From assembly GCA_964547725.1 (NCBI GenBank), contig CAZJOO010000009.1:1-18207 (forward strand): a stretch of 18,207 nucleotides of DNA. The letters run 5' to 3'. This document shows, in pieces, positions 6,087 through 12,505 of this stretch. The position numbers and the translations under genes are program-made. Under the pieces are notes generated by a model. It was not told the origin of the DNA and did not search any database. It saw only the letters and a program-made list of their open reading frames with translations. Position 1 is the stretch's first letter. The number at the start of each line of letters is the position of its first letter. This DNA is from JAAZMU01 sp964547725. Lineage in GTDB: Bacteria > Patescibacteriota > Minisyncoccia > Minisyncoccales > Minisyncoccaceae.

Positions 6087-8622
6087 AGTCTTTTTTAAGA
6101 GTACTAATCTTGAAATCCTCATCAATATAGATAGTGTCTCCTTCTTTCACATCATCCGCTAAAAATGCTTTCGCCAAAGCGTTCTCAACCTTATCCTGAA
6201 TAACTCTTCTCATCTCTCTAGCTCCAAATTGTGGATTGTAACTTAATTCAACAATCTTCATTTTTAGTTTGTCTGGAACCTCTAAATTAATTTGCTTTCT
6301 TAATAAGTTTTGTTGAAGCTTTTTAAATCTTAAATCAGCAATCTTGAAAAGATTTTCTTTTGTTAAAGCTCTGAAAATAACCATGGCGTCAAATCTATTT
6401 ACTAGCTCTGGCCTAAAAATACCTTCCTTGAATATGTAATCTAATATTTCTTGCCTAAGCGACTCTGTTGGCTTATTCTCTTTTATTCCATCTAAAATAA
6501 TTTGATATCCTGCGTTTGAAGTGGCAATAATAATTGTGTTCTGAAAATCAACCCTCCTACCAATTGAATTAGTCATAAAGCCTTCGTCTAAAATCTGAAG
6601 AAGTAAGTTAAGAATGTTTGGATGAGACTTTTCTATCTCATCAAACAAGACAAGGGCAAAAGGAGTTTCTTTTACTTTAGTTGCAAGTAATCCAATATCT
6701 TTTTCGTCGCCAATGAATCTTCTAATATCATTATCTGTTTGGAATTCTGACATATCAAACCTAATCATTTTAGATTCTGAACCGAAATAAACTTCAGCAA
6801 GAGCCTTAGCTGTTTCGGTTTTTCCAACTCCGGTAGGTCCTAAGAAAAGAAAAGTTCCCATTGGGCCATTCTTTGTTTTAATCTGAGACCTTGCCCTTCT
6901 AAGAGACGCTGAAATCTCATCTACTGCTTCGACCTGATTAATAATTCTTTCATGAATAAGATTTTCTAAATTAAGCAAAATATCTCTTTCATCTGCAGTA
7001 ATATTTCCCACAGGGATTTCTGTTTTTTCCGAAATTACATTCTCTACATGAACTTCAGTTACAATCTTTTCTTTTAAACCACTAGCATAAACAGCAACAT
7101 CATCTAAAAGCATAATTGCCTTTTTAGGAAAAGGGCTGTCTTGAATATATTTCTCAGAAAGCTCAATAATCTTTAAAATAGTTGGATAAGTAATGAATAT
7201 CTTATACTTATACTCCATAAAAGGAATTTCTTTTTCAAGAAGCAAGATTGTTTCGTCTTTTGAAGCTTCAGAAACGGTTATTTTTTGGAATAAGGATAAA
7301 ACTTGAGGCTTAAGTTCAATATATTTATGCAAACCTTTGTAGGAAGTAATCGCAATGAATTTAAACTCCCCTATTCTCAAATAAGGAGAAATCAAAGAAG
7401 AGATGTCAGCTGAACCAGCTTTCTCACTGTCATTAATATAGTTATCAAAATCAGATAAAACTAATATAATATTAGAAGCATAAGAAGCTTCTCTTAAACA
7501 TTGATCCAAAATAACCTCAATCTCATCTAATGAGCCTGCCTTTGTAATAATAGAAGACATGCTAAGCTCTACAAACCTTTTGCTGTTTAGTTCTGGTAAT
7601 GATTTATTTAAATAACATCTCTGAGCAATTGACCTTACAATGCTAGCTCTTCCAACACCATTGTCTCCAACCAAGAGAACATTGTTTTCATTTTCTCTGA
7701 CCAAAACCCTTTCTGCTTGAGCTGTTTCTTTTTCGTGTCCAATAATCTCTGCAAAACCAGACCTTCTGACAAAGTCTGTTAAGTCTGAAGAATACCTATC
7801 AAGAGTTGGAGTAAAGCCAGAAGCCCAATCTCTAGCAACACTACCCACCTTAGATAAATTTTCTCTGTCCCACCACCTTTCATTATCCCTTATTTTCTTA
7901 AAAAGACTTTCTTGCCAAAAATTAAGATTATCAATATCTTCTTTTTTAAGCTTCTTTCTTCTGAGCGCTTCTTTTAAGTTTGGCTCTATTTTAGATAATG
8001 CAGAAAAAATGTCGTTTGTTTTTATATTTTCCCCTCTCCTTCTAATAGTTGCTTTTGCTGCCTCAAGCATAAAGTCATCTAAACTGTAAGTTAAACCAGT
8101 TCCTTCGTAGATATCTTTTGTGTTTAGCATGTTTTTCTTTACCTCTAGTAGCAAAGCTTTCTTGTTAAGTAAGATTCTATTAAGAATAAAATTGATTTTA
8201 GTGTTTCTTTGATTAAGTAAAAAATAAAGCAAGATGCTTGAATTAACCTCTATCTTCTTTTTCTTTGCAAGTCTAATAGCTTTCTTAACAATAGAGGCTG
8301 ATTCAATACTTAAAAAGTCCGCTATATTCATCTCTAATCCTTCAAAAGTAGAATCAATCTTCTTTGTTTTTTGAATACATCTTTTAAGGAATAAGGCAAG
8401 GTTGAAAAATAATAAGAAAGAAAAGAAAGAAAAAACAATGAAAAATAAATTAGCACTAAGGAAGTCTTCTACTGGCAATATATCGGTGAAAAGTCCTTGA
8501 ATAAGATAAGCAAAAGAAGCTAGAAAAACAATCAAAGAAATTGTTCTAAAGGTTCGGCTTAGGAAAAGAAGCATTTTAACTCCAATCCCTCTATTTATTT
8601 TAGATTTTTTTAAATCAAACAT
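6076..8622 (-). CDS. Membrane-anchored ClpC-like AAA+ protein with degenerate first ATPase module and no GYVG pore loop
   Basis: The 848-residue protein has two predicted membrane helices near the N-terminus (about 27-47 and 56-78), a Clp_N-like double helical repeat (about 105-220) and then two AAA+ modules. In module 1 the Walker A reads GDNGVGRAS (319-327), with Arg and Ala in place of the catalytic Lys-Thr/Ser. Its Walker B region is ILVLSDFDN, not a DE motif. Module 2 is intact: GPTGVGKT (595-602), LVLFDEIEKSHP with Asp661-Glu662, sensor TSN (701-703), FRPELVNRFD with arginine finger Arg743, and sensor-2 GAR (800-802). The GYVG pore loop expected near 640 is replaced by the shorter IGDEKDIG. 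No ClpB-type coiled-coil middle domain is seen. It lies 2 nt after the small membrane protein and overlaps the pilin gene. Related to ClpA/ClpC; the function is unknown and conventional protein threading is doubtful. Confidence 0.88.
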   Translation of the reverse strand: MFDLKKSKINRGIGVKMLLFLSRTFRTISLIVFLASFAYLIQGLFTDILPVEDFLSANLFFIVFSFFSFLLFFNLALFLKRCIQKTKKIDSTFEGLEMNIADFLSIESASIVKKAIRLAKKKKIEVNSSILLYFLLNQRNTKINFILNRILLNKKALLLEVKKNMLNTKDIYEGTGLTYSLDDFMLEAAKATIRRRGENIKTNDIFSALSKIEPNLKEALRRKKLKKEDIDNLNFWQESLFKKIRDNERWWDRENLSKVGSVARDWASGFTPTLDRYSSDLTDFVRRSGFAEIIGHEKETAQAERVLVRENENNVLLVGDNGVGRASIVRSIAQRCYLNKSLPELNSKRFVELSMSSIITKAGSLDEIEVILDQCLREASYASNIILVLSDFDNYINDSEKAGSADISSLISPYLRIGEFKFIAITSYKGLHKYIELKPQVLSLFQKITVSEASKDETILLLEKEIPFMEYKYKIFITYPTILKIIELSEKYIQDSPFPKKAIMLLDDVAVYASGLKEKIVTEVHVENVISEKTEIPVGNITADERDILLNLENLIHERIINQVEAVDEISASLRRARSQIKTKNGPMGTFLFLGPTGVGKTETAKALAEVYFGSESKMIRFDMSEFQTDNDIRRFIGDEKDIGLLATKVKETPFALVLFDEIEKSHPNILNLLLQILDEGFMTNSIGRRVDFQNTIIIATSNAGYQIILDGIKENKPTESLRQEILDYIFKEGIFRPELVNRFDAMVIFRALTKENLFKIADLRFKKLQQNLLRKQINLEVPDKLKMKIVELSYNPQFGAREMRRVIQDKVENALAKAFLADDVKEGDTIYIDEDFKISTLKKDYEE

Positions 8623-8624
8623 TT

Positions 8625-8999
8625 TTATAATAAATTAAAACTAAAAATTATTCCGAAAATAGCAATGAATGGAAATAAAACCCAAAGCAGTAGTGTAGTA
8701 ATAAGAGCAAGAATCATTAAAACTTCAAAAACAATCCAGAAAAAGATTATAAACAATCTCATTATAAAACCAATAATTCTCGTAAAACCATTAGAAAAAA
8801 AAGTTTCTAAACGATTTTTAAAATCAAAGCTTCTATTGTAAGACCAAATAATCTTTCTCCAAGGAGAAAACAATGTTTTAAAACAATAATCAATAGAAAA
8901 ATAATTAAGACCGAACCAAAGAAAGTTTGTGAAGACTTTTACGATTTTTTGAGGCATTTCAACGAATTGCCAATAAAAATATTCTAGAATCAAGATCAT
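8625..8999 (-). CDS. Small multi-pass membrane protein of unknown function
   Basis: The 124-residue protein is rich in Phe, Ile and Leu. The N-terminal half has amphipathic or membrane-associated stretches around a conserved-looking TLFSPWRKIIWSYNR segment (about residues 42-56). The C-terminal half is one long hydrophobic region (about 73-124) that could form two transmembrane helices. I recall similar small proteins beside membrane-tethered Clp-like genes in Parcubacteria, but cannot name a family. The stop codon lies 2 nt before the start of the Clp-like gene, so the two are very probably translated together; it may help anchor or localise the ATPase (inference). The ATG at 8999 follows a good promoter by about 35 nt, without an SD. 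Confidence 0.82.
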   Translation of the reverse strand: MILILEYFYWQFVEMPQKIVKVFTNFLWFGLNYFSIDYCFKTLFSPWRKIIWSYNRSFDFKNRLETFFSNGFTRIIGFIMRLFIIFFWIVFEVLMILALITTLLLWVLFPFIAIFGIIFSFNLL

Positions 9000-9034
9000 T
9001 TACTTTTTTTTATTACGATTCTTATAACATCCTT

Positions 9035-9063
9035 ATTATACCCTTTTATTCAAAATGAGTAAA
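9035..9063 (-). promoter_or_regulatory. Promoter of the membrane protein-Clp-pilin operon
   Basis: TTTACT (9063-9058), a 17-nt spacer and consensus TATAAT (9040-9035). The start site would be about 28 nt before the ATG at 8999. It diverges from the promoter of the plus-strand pair. Confidence 0.7.
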
Positions 9064-9115
9064 CAGCCCAAAAAAACTTGACAAAACTTTATTTTTTTGC
9101 TCAGAATAGTCTAGC

Positions 9116-9143
9116 TTGACAAATAAAGCGTAAGAATTATACT
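9116..9143 (+). promoter_or_regulatory. Promoter of the acidic ORF and thioredoxin-fold gene
   Basis: Perfect TTGACA (9116-9121), a 16-nt spacer and TATACT (9138-9143). A second TTGACA occurs at 9078-9083 with no clear -10. Two further TATAAT sequences (9165-9170 and 9177-9182) lie closer to the ORF. The last ends 8 nt before the ATG at 9191, but neither has a good -35. Confidence 0.75.
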
Positions 9144-9190
9144 AACAATATAGCTTTAAATTAATATAATAACTAATATAATATAAAACT

Positions 9191-9295
9191 ATGGATTTTG
9201 AAGATTTTGAAGATTTAGATCAAGATCTTTTCGATGACGATTTCGCCTATAATGACGATTTAGAGGATGAAATTGACTTCGACGAAGAATTTTAA
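9191..9295 (+). CDS. 34-aa strongly acidic small protein (candidate)
   Basis: ATG to TAA encodes a 34-residue peptide with 19 Asp/Glu (13 D, 6 E) and no Lys or Arg. It starts MDFEDFEDLDQDLFDDDF and shows a recurring pattern of Phe or Leu separated by acidic residues. There is no SD. It is supported by the clear upstream promoter and by its position: it ends 20 nt before the thioredoxin-fold gene and would be first on that transcript. I know no family. Possibilities are a metal-binding or nucleic-acid-mimic peptide, an intrinsically disordered interaction motif, or a short translated leader. Coding is not proven; conservation in relatives would decide it. Confidence 0.55.
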   Translation: MDFEDFEDLDQDLFDDDFAYNDDLEDEIDFDEEF

Positions 9296-9315
9296 TTATT
9301 AAATAAAATAAAAAA

Positions 9316-9999
9316 ATGAATAAAAAAATACTGACAATCTTTTTGTCCCTAATTATCGTAGCTTTGGCAATATACCTTGTAATGGATAAAACTCAAGCTG
9401 ATGAAACTGGAATAGATAAGGAAGCAGCTGTTAATAAAGCGGTAGAATATATTAAAAGCAATTTAGCTCCTCAAGGAATGGAAGTATCTCTAGCTCAGAT
9501 TTATAGCAGTGATAAAAACGCTAATTACTATACTTTTCAAGTTAGCGCCGCAGGACAATTATATGATATCTTAGTAACTGCTGATGGAAAAAAATTATTT
9601 ATGGATACTGGGATTGATTTAGATAAAAAAATAGACCAAAAAGTTGCTGGGAACTTCTCAGAAAAAGAAGGTGCTGAAATTATAACAGAAGATGGAAAGC
9701 CGGTAGTTTATATGTTTACTTCATCGTCTTGTCCTCATTGTGTTTGGGAAAAACCAATTGTTAGAGAGGTTATTGCTCAATTCGGAGATAATGTAATCCT
9801 AAAAGAAAGAGAAGACACAGCCGAAGATCAAGATGTATATAACCAATTCGGAGCAGGTGGAGTGCCACTATTAATTCTTGGAGGAAAGTATTATAGAGAA
9901 GGATCTGGAGAAAATTCAGGAGAAGAAGCCGAGAAAGAAGTTTTAACTCAATATATCTGCGAACTAACAAACAATATTCCAGAAAACATCTGTCAATAA
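9316..9999 (+). CDS. Membrane-anchored thioredoxin-fold protein (CPHC)
   Basis: The 227-residue protein has an N-terminal signal or membrane anchor (MNKKILTIFLSLIIVALAIYLVM). An extracytoplasmic segment of about 90 residues follows, with a beta-rich part (YYTFQVSAAGQLYDILVTADGKKLF written here in pieces: YYTFQVSAAG then QLYDILVTADGKKLF) resembling PepSY-like strands. The C-terminal thioredoxin fold has the active site CPHC at 139-142 and the cis-Pro loop GGVPLLILG (Pro184). CPHC is the DsbA-type motif, so an oxidase or isomerase role on exported proteins is likely but unproven. Two extra cysteines (215 and 226) near the C-terminus could form a disulfide or relay electrons. It follows the acidic ORF by 20 nt, without an SD, and ends at a strong terminator. 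Confidence 0.85.
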   Translation: MNKKILTIFLSLIIVALAIYLVMDKTQADETGIDKEAAVNKAVEYIKSNLAPQGMEVSLAQIYSSDKNANYYTFQVSAAGQLYDILVTADGKKLFMDTGIDLDKKIDQKVAGNFSEKEGAEIITEDGKPVVYMFTSSSCPHCVWEKPIVREVIAQFGDNVILKEREDTAEDQDVYNQFGAGGVPLLILGGKYYREGSGENSGEEAEKEVLTQYICELTNNIPENICQ

Positions 10000-10006
10000 A
10001 AAAAAG

Positions 10007-10032
10007 ATTCCTGTGAAAGCAGGAATTTTTTT
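10007..10032 (+). terminator. Terminator of the thioredoxin-fold gene
   Basis: ATTCCTG and CAGGAAT pair around a 6-nt loop and run into seven T. A-runs on the other side also let it work on the minus strand. Confidence 0.88.
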
Positions 10033-10036
10033 ATAC

Positions 10037-10066
10037 AAAAAAAGATACCCATAAGGTATCTTTTTT
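10037..10066. terminator. Bidirectional terminator between convergent genes
   Basis: GATACC and GGTATC (10044-10049 with 10055-10060) have an A-run on the left and a T-run on the right. This gives a terminator for rplL on the minus strand and a second stop for the plus-strand unit. Confidence 0.85.
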
Positions 10067-10079
10067 CTTTGTATTAAAT

Positions 10080-10487
10080 TTATTTTAATTCAACAGTTGC
10101 ACCAGCTGCTTCGAAACTCTTTTTCATTTCTTCTGCATCTTCTTTCTTTACTCCTTCTTTAACAACTGCTGGAGTTGTTACAGCGCCATCTACTAAATCC
10201 TTAGCTTCCTTTAATCCGATTTGTAAAGTGTCTCTTACAACTTTAATAACTTCAATCTTCTTTTCACCAACGCCTGTTAAAACAACGTTGTATTCTGATT
10301 TAGCTTCTTCAGCTGCTGCGGCTACTGGAGCTGCTGCCATCATTTGTGGGGCTGCTGCTGAAACGCCGAACTTCTCTTCTAAAATCTTAACTAATTCTGA
10401 TAAATCTAAAACTGACATAGTTTCGATTTCTTCTACAATCTTTTTGAATTTTGTAGGTACTTCTATTGTTTTGTTTTCTTCTGCCAT
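10080..10487 (-). CDS. rplL: 50S ribosomal protein L7/L12
   Basis: L7/L12 forms the flexible stalk that recruits and activates translational GTPases. The 135-residue product has the three expected parts: a helical dimerisation domain (LDLSELVKILEEKFGVSAAAP, about residues 27-47 as read in sequence), an Ala-rich hinge (MMAAAPVAAAAEEAKSE) and a C-terminal domain with EYNVVLTGVGEKKIEVIKVVR and GLKEAKDLVDGAVTTPAVVKEGV. It is slightly longer than the E. coli form because of a longer N-terminus and hinge. It follows rplJ by 19 nt without an SD. As on other rplJL transcripts, it must be made in excess over L10; nothing in this gap explains how. Confidence 0.98.
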   Translation of the reverse strand: MAEENKTIEVPTKFKKIVEEIETMSVLDLSELVKILEEKFGVSAAAPQMMAAAPVAAAAEEAKSEYNVVLTGVGEKKIEVIKVVRDTLQIGLKEAKDLVDGAVTTPAVVKEGVKKEDAEEMKKSFEAAGATVELK

Positions 10488-10506
10488 AATATTATTTTTA
10501 ACTTAA

Positions 10507-11025
10507 TTATTTCTTATCTCCAACTTGAGATAAAACTCTAACAAATTGAGACATTGTTCCCGAAAGAACTCTCGCAAAACTTGAAACTGGAGCGTTTAAG
10601 GTTCCAACCAATCCTCCTAAGAGTTGTTCTCTTGAAGGAAGTTGTGCGATACTAGTCATTTCAACTAGTCCGTAGTATTTTCCTTCTAAGATTCCTCCTA
10701 CCATCTTAATTGTTTCGTGAGTCTTTGAAAACTCATAAACATTCTTTGATGGAGAGATTTGATCTTCGAATCCAAATACAACACCAAGCTGTCCTCCTAA
10801 GTTTCTAACCTTAACGTCTACTTTCTTTTCTGCGAAAGCAAGATCAATTAAAGTCTTTTTTGCAATCTTTAATTCGTTTCCAGATTGTCTCAATCCTTTA
10901 CGGAGCTCTGTTAAATCTTTTACGCTTGTTCCAGCGTAATCAATAAAAACTACTGATTTTTGTCTTTCGATGCTATCAGTTAACTCCTTAACTATTTCTT
11001 CCTTTTTTGCTTTTGTAATTGCCAT
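10507..11025 (-). CDS. rplJ: 50S ribosomal protein L10
   Basis: L10 anchors L7/L12 dimers to 23S rRNA at the stalk base. The 172-residue product starts MAITKAKKEEIVKELTDSI and shows the rRNA-binding domain features VVFIDYAGTSVKDLTELRKGLR and LKIAKKTLIDLA. Its C-terminal helix (about residues 140-172, SSFARVLSGTMSQFVRVLSQV) is the docking site for L7/L12 dimers. Length is normal. The ATG at 11025 has a weak SD-like AAAGG 5 nt upstream. The 115-nt leader before it contains an L10-type leader RNA with a terminator, so the L10-L12 complex probably represses this transcript by attenuation. Confidence 0.97.
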   Translation of the reverse strand: MAITKAKKEEIVKELTDSIERQKSVVFIDYAGTSVKDLTELRKGLRQSGNELKIAKKTLIDLAFAEKKVDVKVRNLGGQLGVVFGFEDQISPSKNVYEFSKTHETIKMVGGILEGKYYGLVEMTSIAQLPSREQLLGGLVGTLNAPVSSFARVLSGTMSQFVRVLSQVGDKK

Positions 11026-11140
11026 AAAACCTTTTTTTTATATTAAAAAATCTGTGCGACCACAGACAATACAAGGTATAATAAATAAAATGTAATCATC
11101 CTAGATAGGTCTTACTTATTTGCCTATTGTCTGCAGATAT
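11026..11140 (-). promoter_or_regulatory. L10 leader with transcription attenuator
   Basis: The minus-strand leader contains CAGACAATAGGC (11133-11122) and, 12 nt further, ACCTATCTAGG. ATAGG/CCTAT can pair as in the conserved L10-binding leader of B. subtilis and relatives. Downstream, TCTGTG-GTCG-CACAGA (11066-11051) plus a T-run forms a terminator. The segment CAGACAATA is exactly complementary to TATTGTCTG (11071-11063), which includes the terminator's 5' arm. The pairing can extend to 12 bp with two G-U pairs, giving an antiterminator. L10 binding would block it and end transcription. Confidence 0.88.
11044..11066 (-). terminator. Attenuator hairpin in the rplJ leader
   Basis: A 6-bp stem TCTGTG/CACAGA with a GTCG tetraloop is followed by six T, 26 nt before the rplJ start codon (T-run end to 11025 about 19 nt). 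It is the terminator half of the leader switch. Confidence 0.85.
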
Positions 11141-11146
11141 ACTTAA

Positions 11147-11174
11147 ATTATACATAATAACTTTAGAAAGTCAA
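11147..11174 (-). promoter_or_regulatory. rplJL promoter overlapping the 3' end of the DJ-1-like gene
   Basis: TTGACT (11174-11169), a 16-nt spacer and consensus TATAAT (11152-11147), with TG one base before the -10 (extended -10). The -35 lies inside the last codons of the upstream gene. The start site near 11140 gives the L10 leader. Confidence 0.85.
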
Positions 11175-11684
11175 TAATTTAATAATATTCTCGCAAAAAT
11201 CTTCGATTGCACCCACTCCGTCTGCGGTAATTATCCTTCCATCAACAACTGATTTCTCGGGAACATACTTAACTTCCTGCTTTCTAAATTCTTTTAAAGC
11301 GCTTTTGTCTAATTCGCTACTCCAAACAGTAGCTTTCTTCCCTTTCAAAATACCAGCATGAACTAGTATTAACGGAGCAATACAAATAGCGGCAATTATC
11401 TTTTTCTGATTCTTAGCCTCATTAATTAAAAAGTATGACGCTAAATTATCTAAGCATTCCATCGCCCCAGAACCGCCAACGAATAAAAGACAGTCAAATT
11501 GAGAAACATCTAAATCCTCTAAACTCTTTTTGATTTCTATTTCTCCTCCAAACTTTCCAATCGCAATTCCTTTTTTGTCTGAAAAAACAGAAATATCAAA
11601 ACCAGCTTTCTCTAAAATTTCTCTAGTCTCAAAATACTCTTCGTCTCTAAACTCTTTTGAGGCTACTATCATTGCTATTTTCAT
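11163..11684 (-). CDS. DJ-1/PfpI family protein
   Basis: The 173-residue single-domain protein has the flavodoxin-like DJ-1 fold. It starts MKIAMIVASKEFRDEEYFE, where a Glu at about 15-16 is the usual partner of the nucleophile. The nucleophile elbow AAICIAP has Cys101. GGSGAMECL and WSSELDKSALKEF also fit the family. The residue after Cys is Ile; PfpI proteases and Hsp31-type enzymes have His there, so peptidase activity is unlikely. Stress-protective or small-molecule deglycase/hydratase-like roles are known in the family, but which applies is not clear. An extended -10 ends exactly 6 nt before the ATG, suggesting a leaderless mRNA. No terminator follows; readthrough would enter the rplJ leader. 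Confidence 0.9.
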   Translation of the reverse strand: MKIAMIVASKEFRDEEYFETREILEKAGFDISVFSDKKGIAIGKFGGEIEIKKSLEDLDVSQFDCLLFVGGSGAMECLDNLASYFLINEAKNQKKIIAAICIAPLILVHAGILKGKKATVWSSELDKSALKEFRKQEVKYVPEKSVVDGRIITADGVGAIEDFCENIIKLLTF

Positions 11685-11690
11685 ACTTTT

Positions 11691-11699
11691 ATTATATCA
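11691..11699 (-). promoter_or_regulatory. Extended -10 promoter of the DJ-1-like gene
   Basis: TGATATAAT on the minus strand is a full extended -10. Its upstream flank is the slipin terminator and offers no good -35. The box ends 6 nt before the ATG, so +1 would fall on the start codon. Confidence 0.6.
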
Positions 11700-11724
11700 A
11701 AAAAGCCTGTAAAAATACAGGCTT
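11699..11724 (-). terminator. Terminator of the lysS-slipin operon
   Basis: AAGCCTGTA and TACAGGCTT form a 9-bp stem with a TTTT loop (minus strand), followed by a T-run. It starts 6 nt after the slipin stop and its 3' flank doubles as the promoter of the next gene. Confidence 0.9.
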
Positions 11725-11730
11725 CTTTTT

Positions 11731-12486
11731 TTATTTTTTGTTAAATCCGTCGAAGGCCCTTAATACTTCAATAGGTGTTGCAAAGATGATAGTGTTTGAT
11801 TGATCTGAAGAAACATCATTAATAGTTTGAAGAGTTCTTAAATGAAGAGCTCCATCTGAATGAGATAGAATCTCAGCTGCCTTTGCCATGTTTTCAGCGG
11901 CAATCACTTCTCCTTCTGATTTAATAACAATAGATCTCTTTTCTCTTTCTGCTTCAGCTTGTTTTCCAATTGTTCTTTTCATTTCTTCTGGAAGAACAAT
12001 ATCTTTTAATTCAACGTTCAAAACCTTAATTCCCCATGGATCGCTTTGTTCGTCAATAACTCTTCTAATGTTTTCTGAAACAGTATCTCTTTGAGATAAT
12101 AGTTGGTCTAAGTCAACTTGCCCAGTAGCATTTCTCATTGTTGTTTGAGCTAGTTGTGACATCGCGTAATAATAGTTTTCTACTTCTAAAATTGCCTTTT
12201 CTGCAGAAGTTATTTTGTAGTATAATACTGCGTTAACTGCTACTGAGATATTATCTCTTGTAATAGATTCCTGATTAGGAACATCTACTGCTTTTACCCT
12301 CATATCAACCTTAGAAAAACTTTGAATAACTGGCCAAACAATTCTCCATCCTGGACGAAGAGTGTCTGAGTATTTACCGAAGGTGAATCTTATTCCTTCC
12401 TCGTATTGATTTATTTGTCTTATTGAAGACAATAAAATGAATACGAAAAGAATTATAAATGGTGTTAGTATTGCTAAATCAAACAT
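11731..12486 (-). CDS. Slipin/stomatin-type SPFH membrane protein
   Basis: The 251-residue protein has one N-terminal membrane segment (about residues 4-22). The SPFH domain starts at INQYEEGIRFTFGKYSDTLRPGW and runs through VDVPNQESITRDNISVAVNAVLYY and ENYYYAMSQLAQTTMRNATGQVDLDQLLSQR. A charged coiled-coil part follows (EEMKRTIGKQAEAEREKRS and onward to about 215). This is the bacterial slipin architecture; such proteins oligomerise on membranes and organise microdomains or regulate proteases. Slipins often pair with an NfeD protein; none is adjacent here. It follows lysS by 19 nt on the same transcript, with no SD. Confidence 0.93.
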   Translation of the reverse strand: MFDLAILTPFIILFVFILLSSIRQINQYEEGIRFTFGKYSDTLRPGWRIVWPVIQSFSKVDMRVKAVDVPNQESITRDNISVAVNAVLYYKITSAEKAILEVENYYYAMSQLAQTTMRNATGQVDLDQLLSQRDTVSENIRRVIDEQSDPWGIKVLNVELKDIVLPEEMKRTIGKQAEAEREKRSIVIKSEGEVIAAENMAKAAEILSHSDGALHLRTLQTINDVSSDQSNTIIFATPIEVLRAFDGFNKK

Positions 12487-12505
12487 ATTTTTTATTTTTA
12501 TTTAT

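Noticed and set aside
6086..6125. Upstream start for the pilin gene adding 13 residues
   Set aside because: It would place MMRISRLVLLKKT before the prepilin signal; MKNKS-FTLIE is the normal leader form.
9301..9316. TAAAAT 6 nt before the thioredoxin-fold gene as a leaderless promoter
   Set aside because: No -35 at a usable distance and the stretch is nearly all A/T, so a chance match is likely.
11163..11684. PfpI-type protease
   Set aside because: The residue after the nucleophile Cys is Ile, not His, so the catalytic pair of the proteases is missing.
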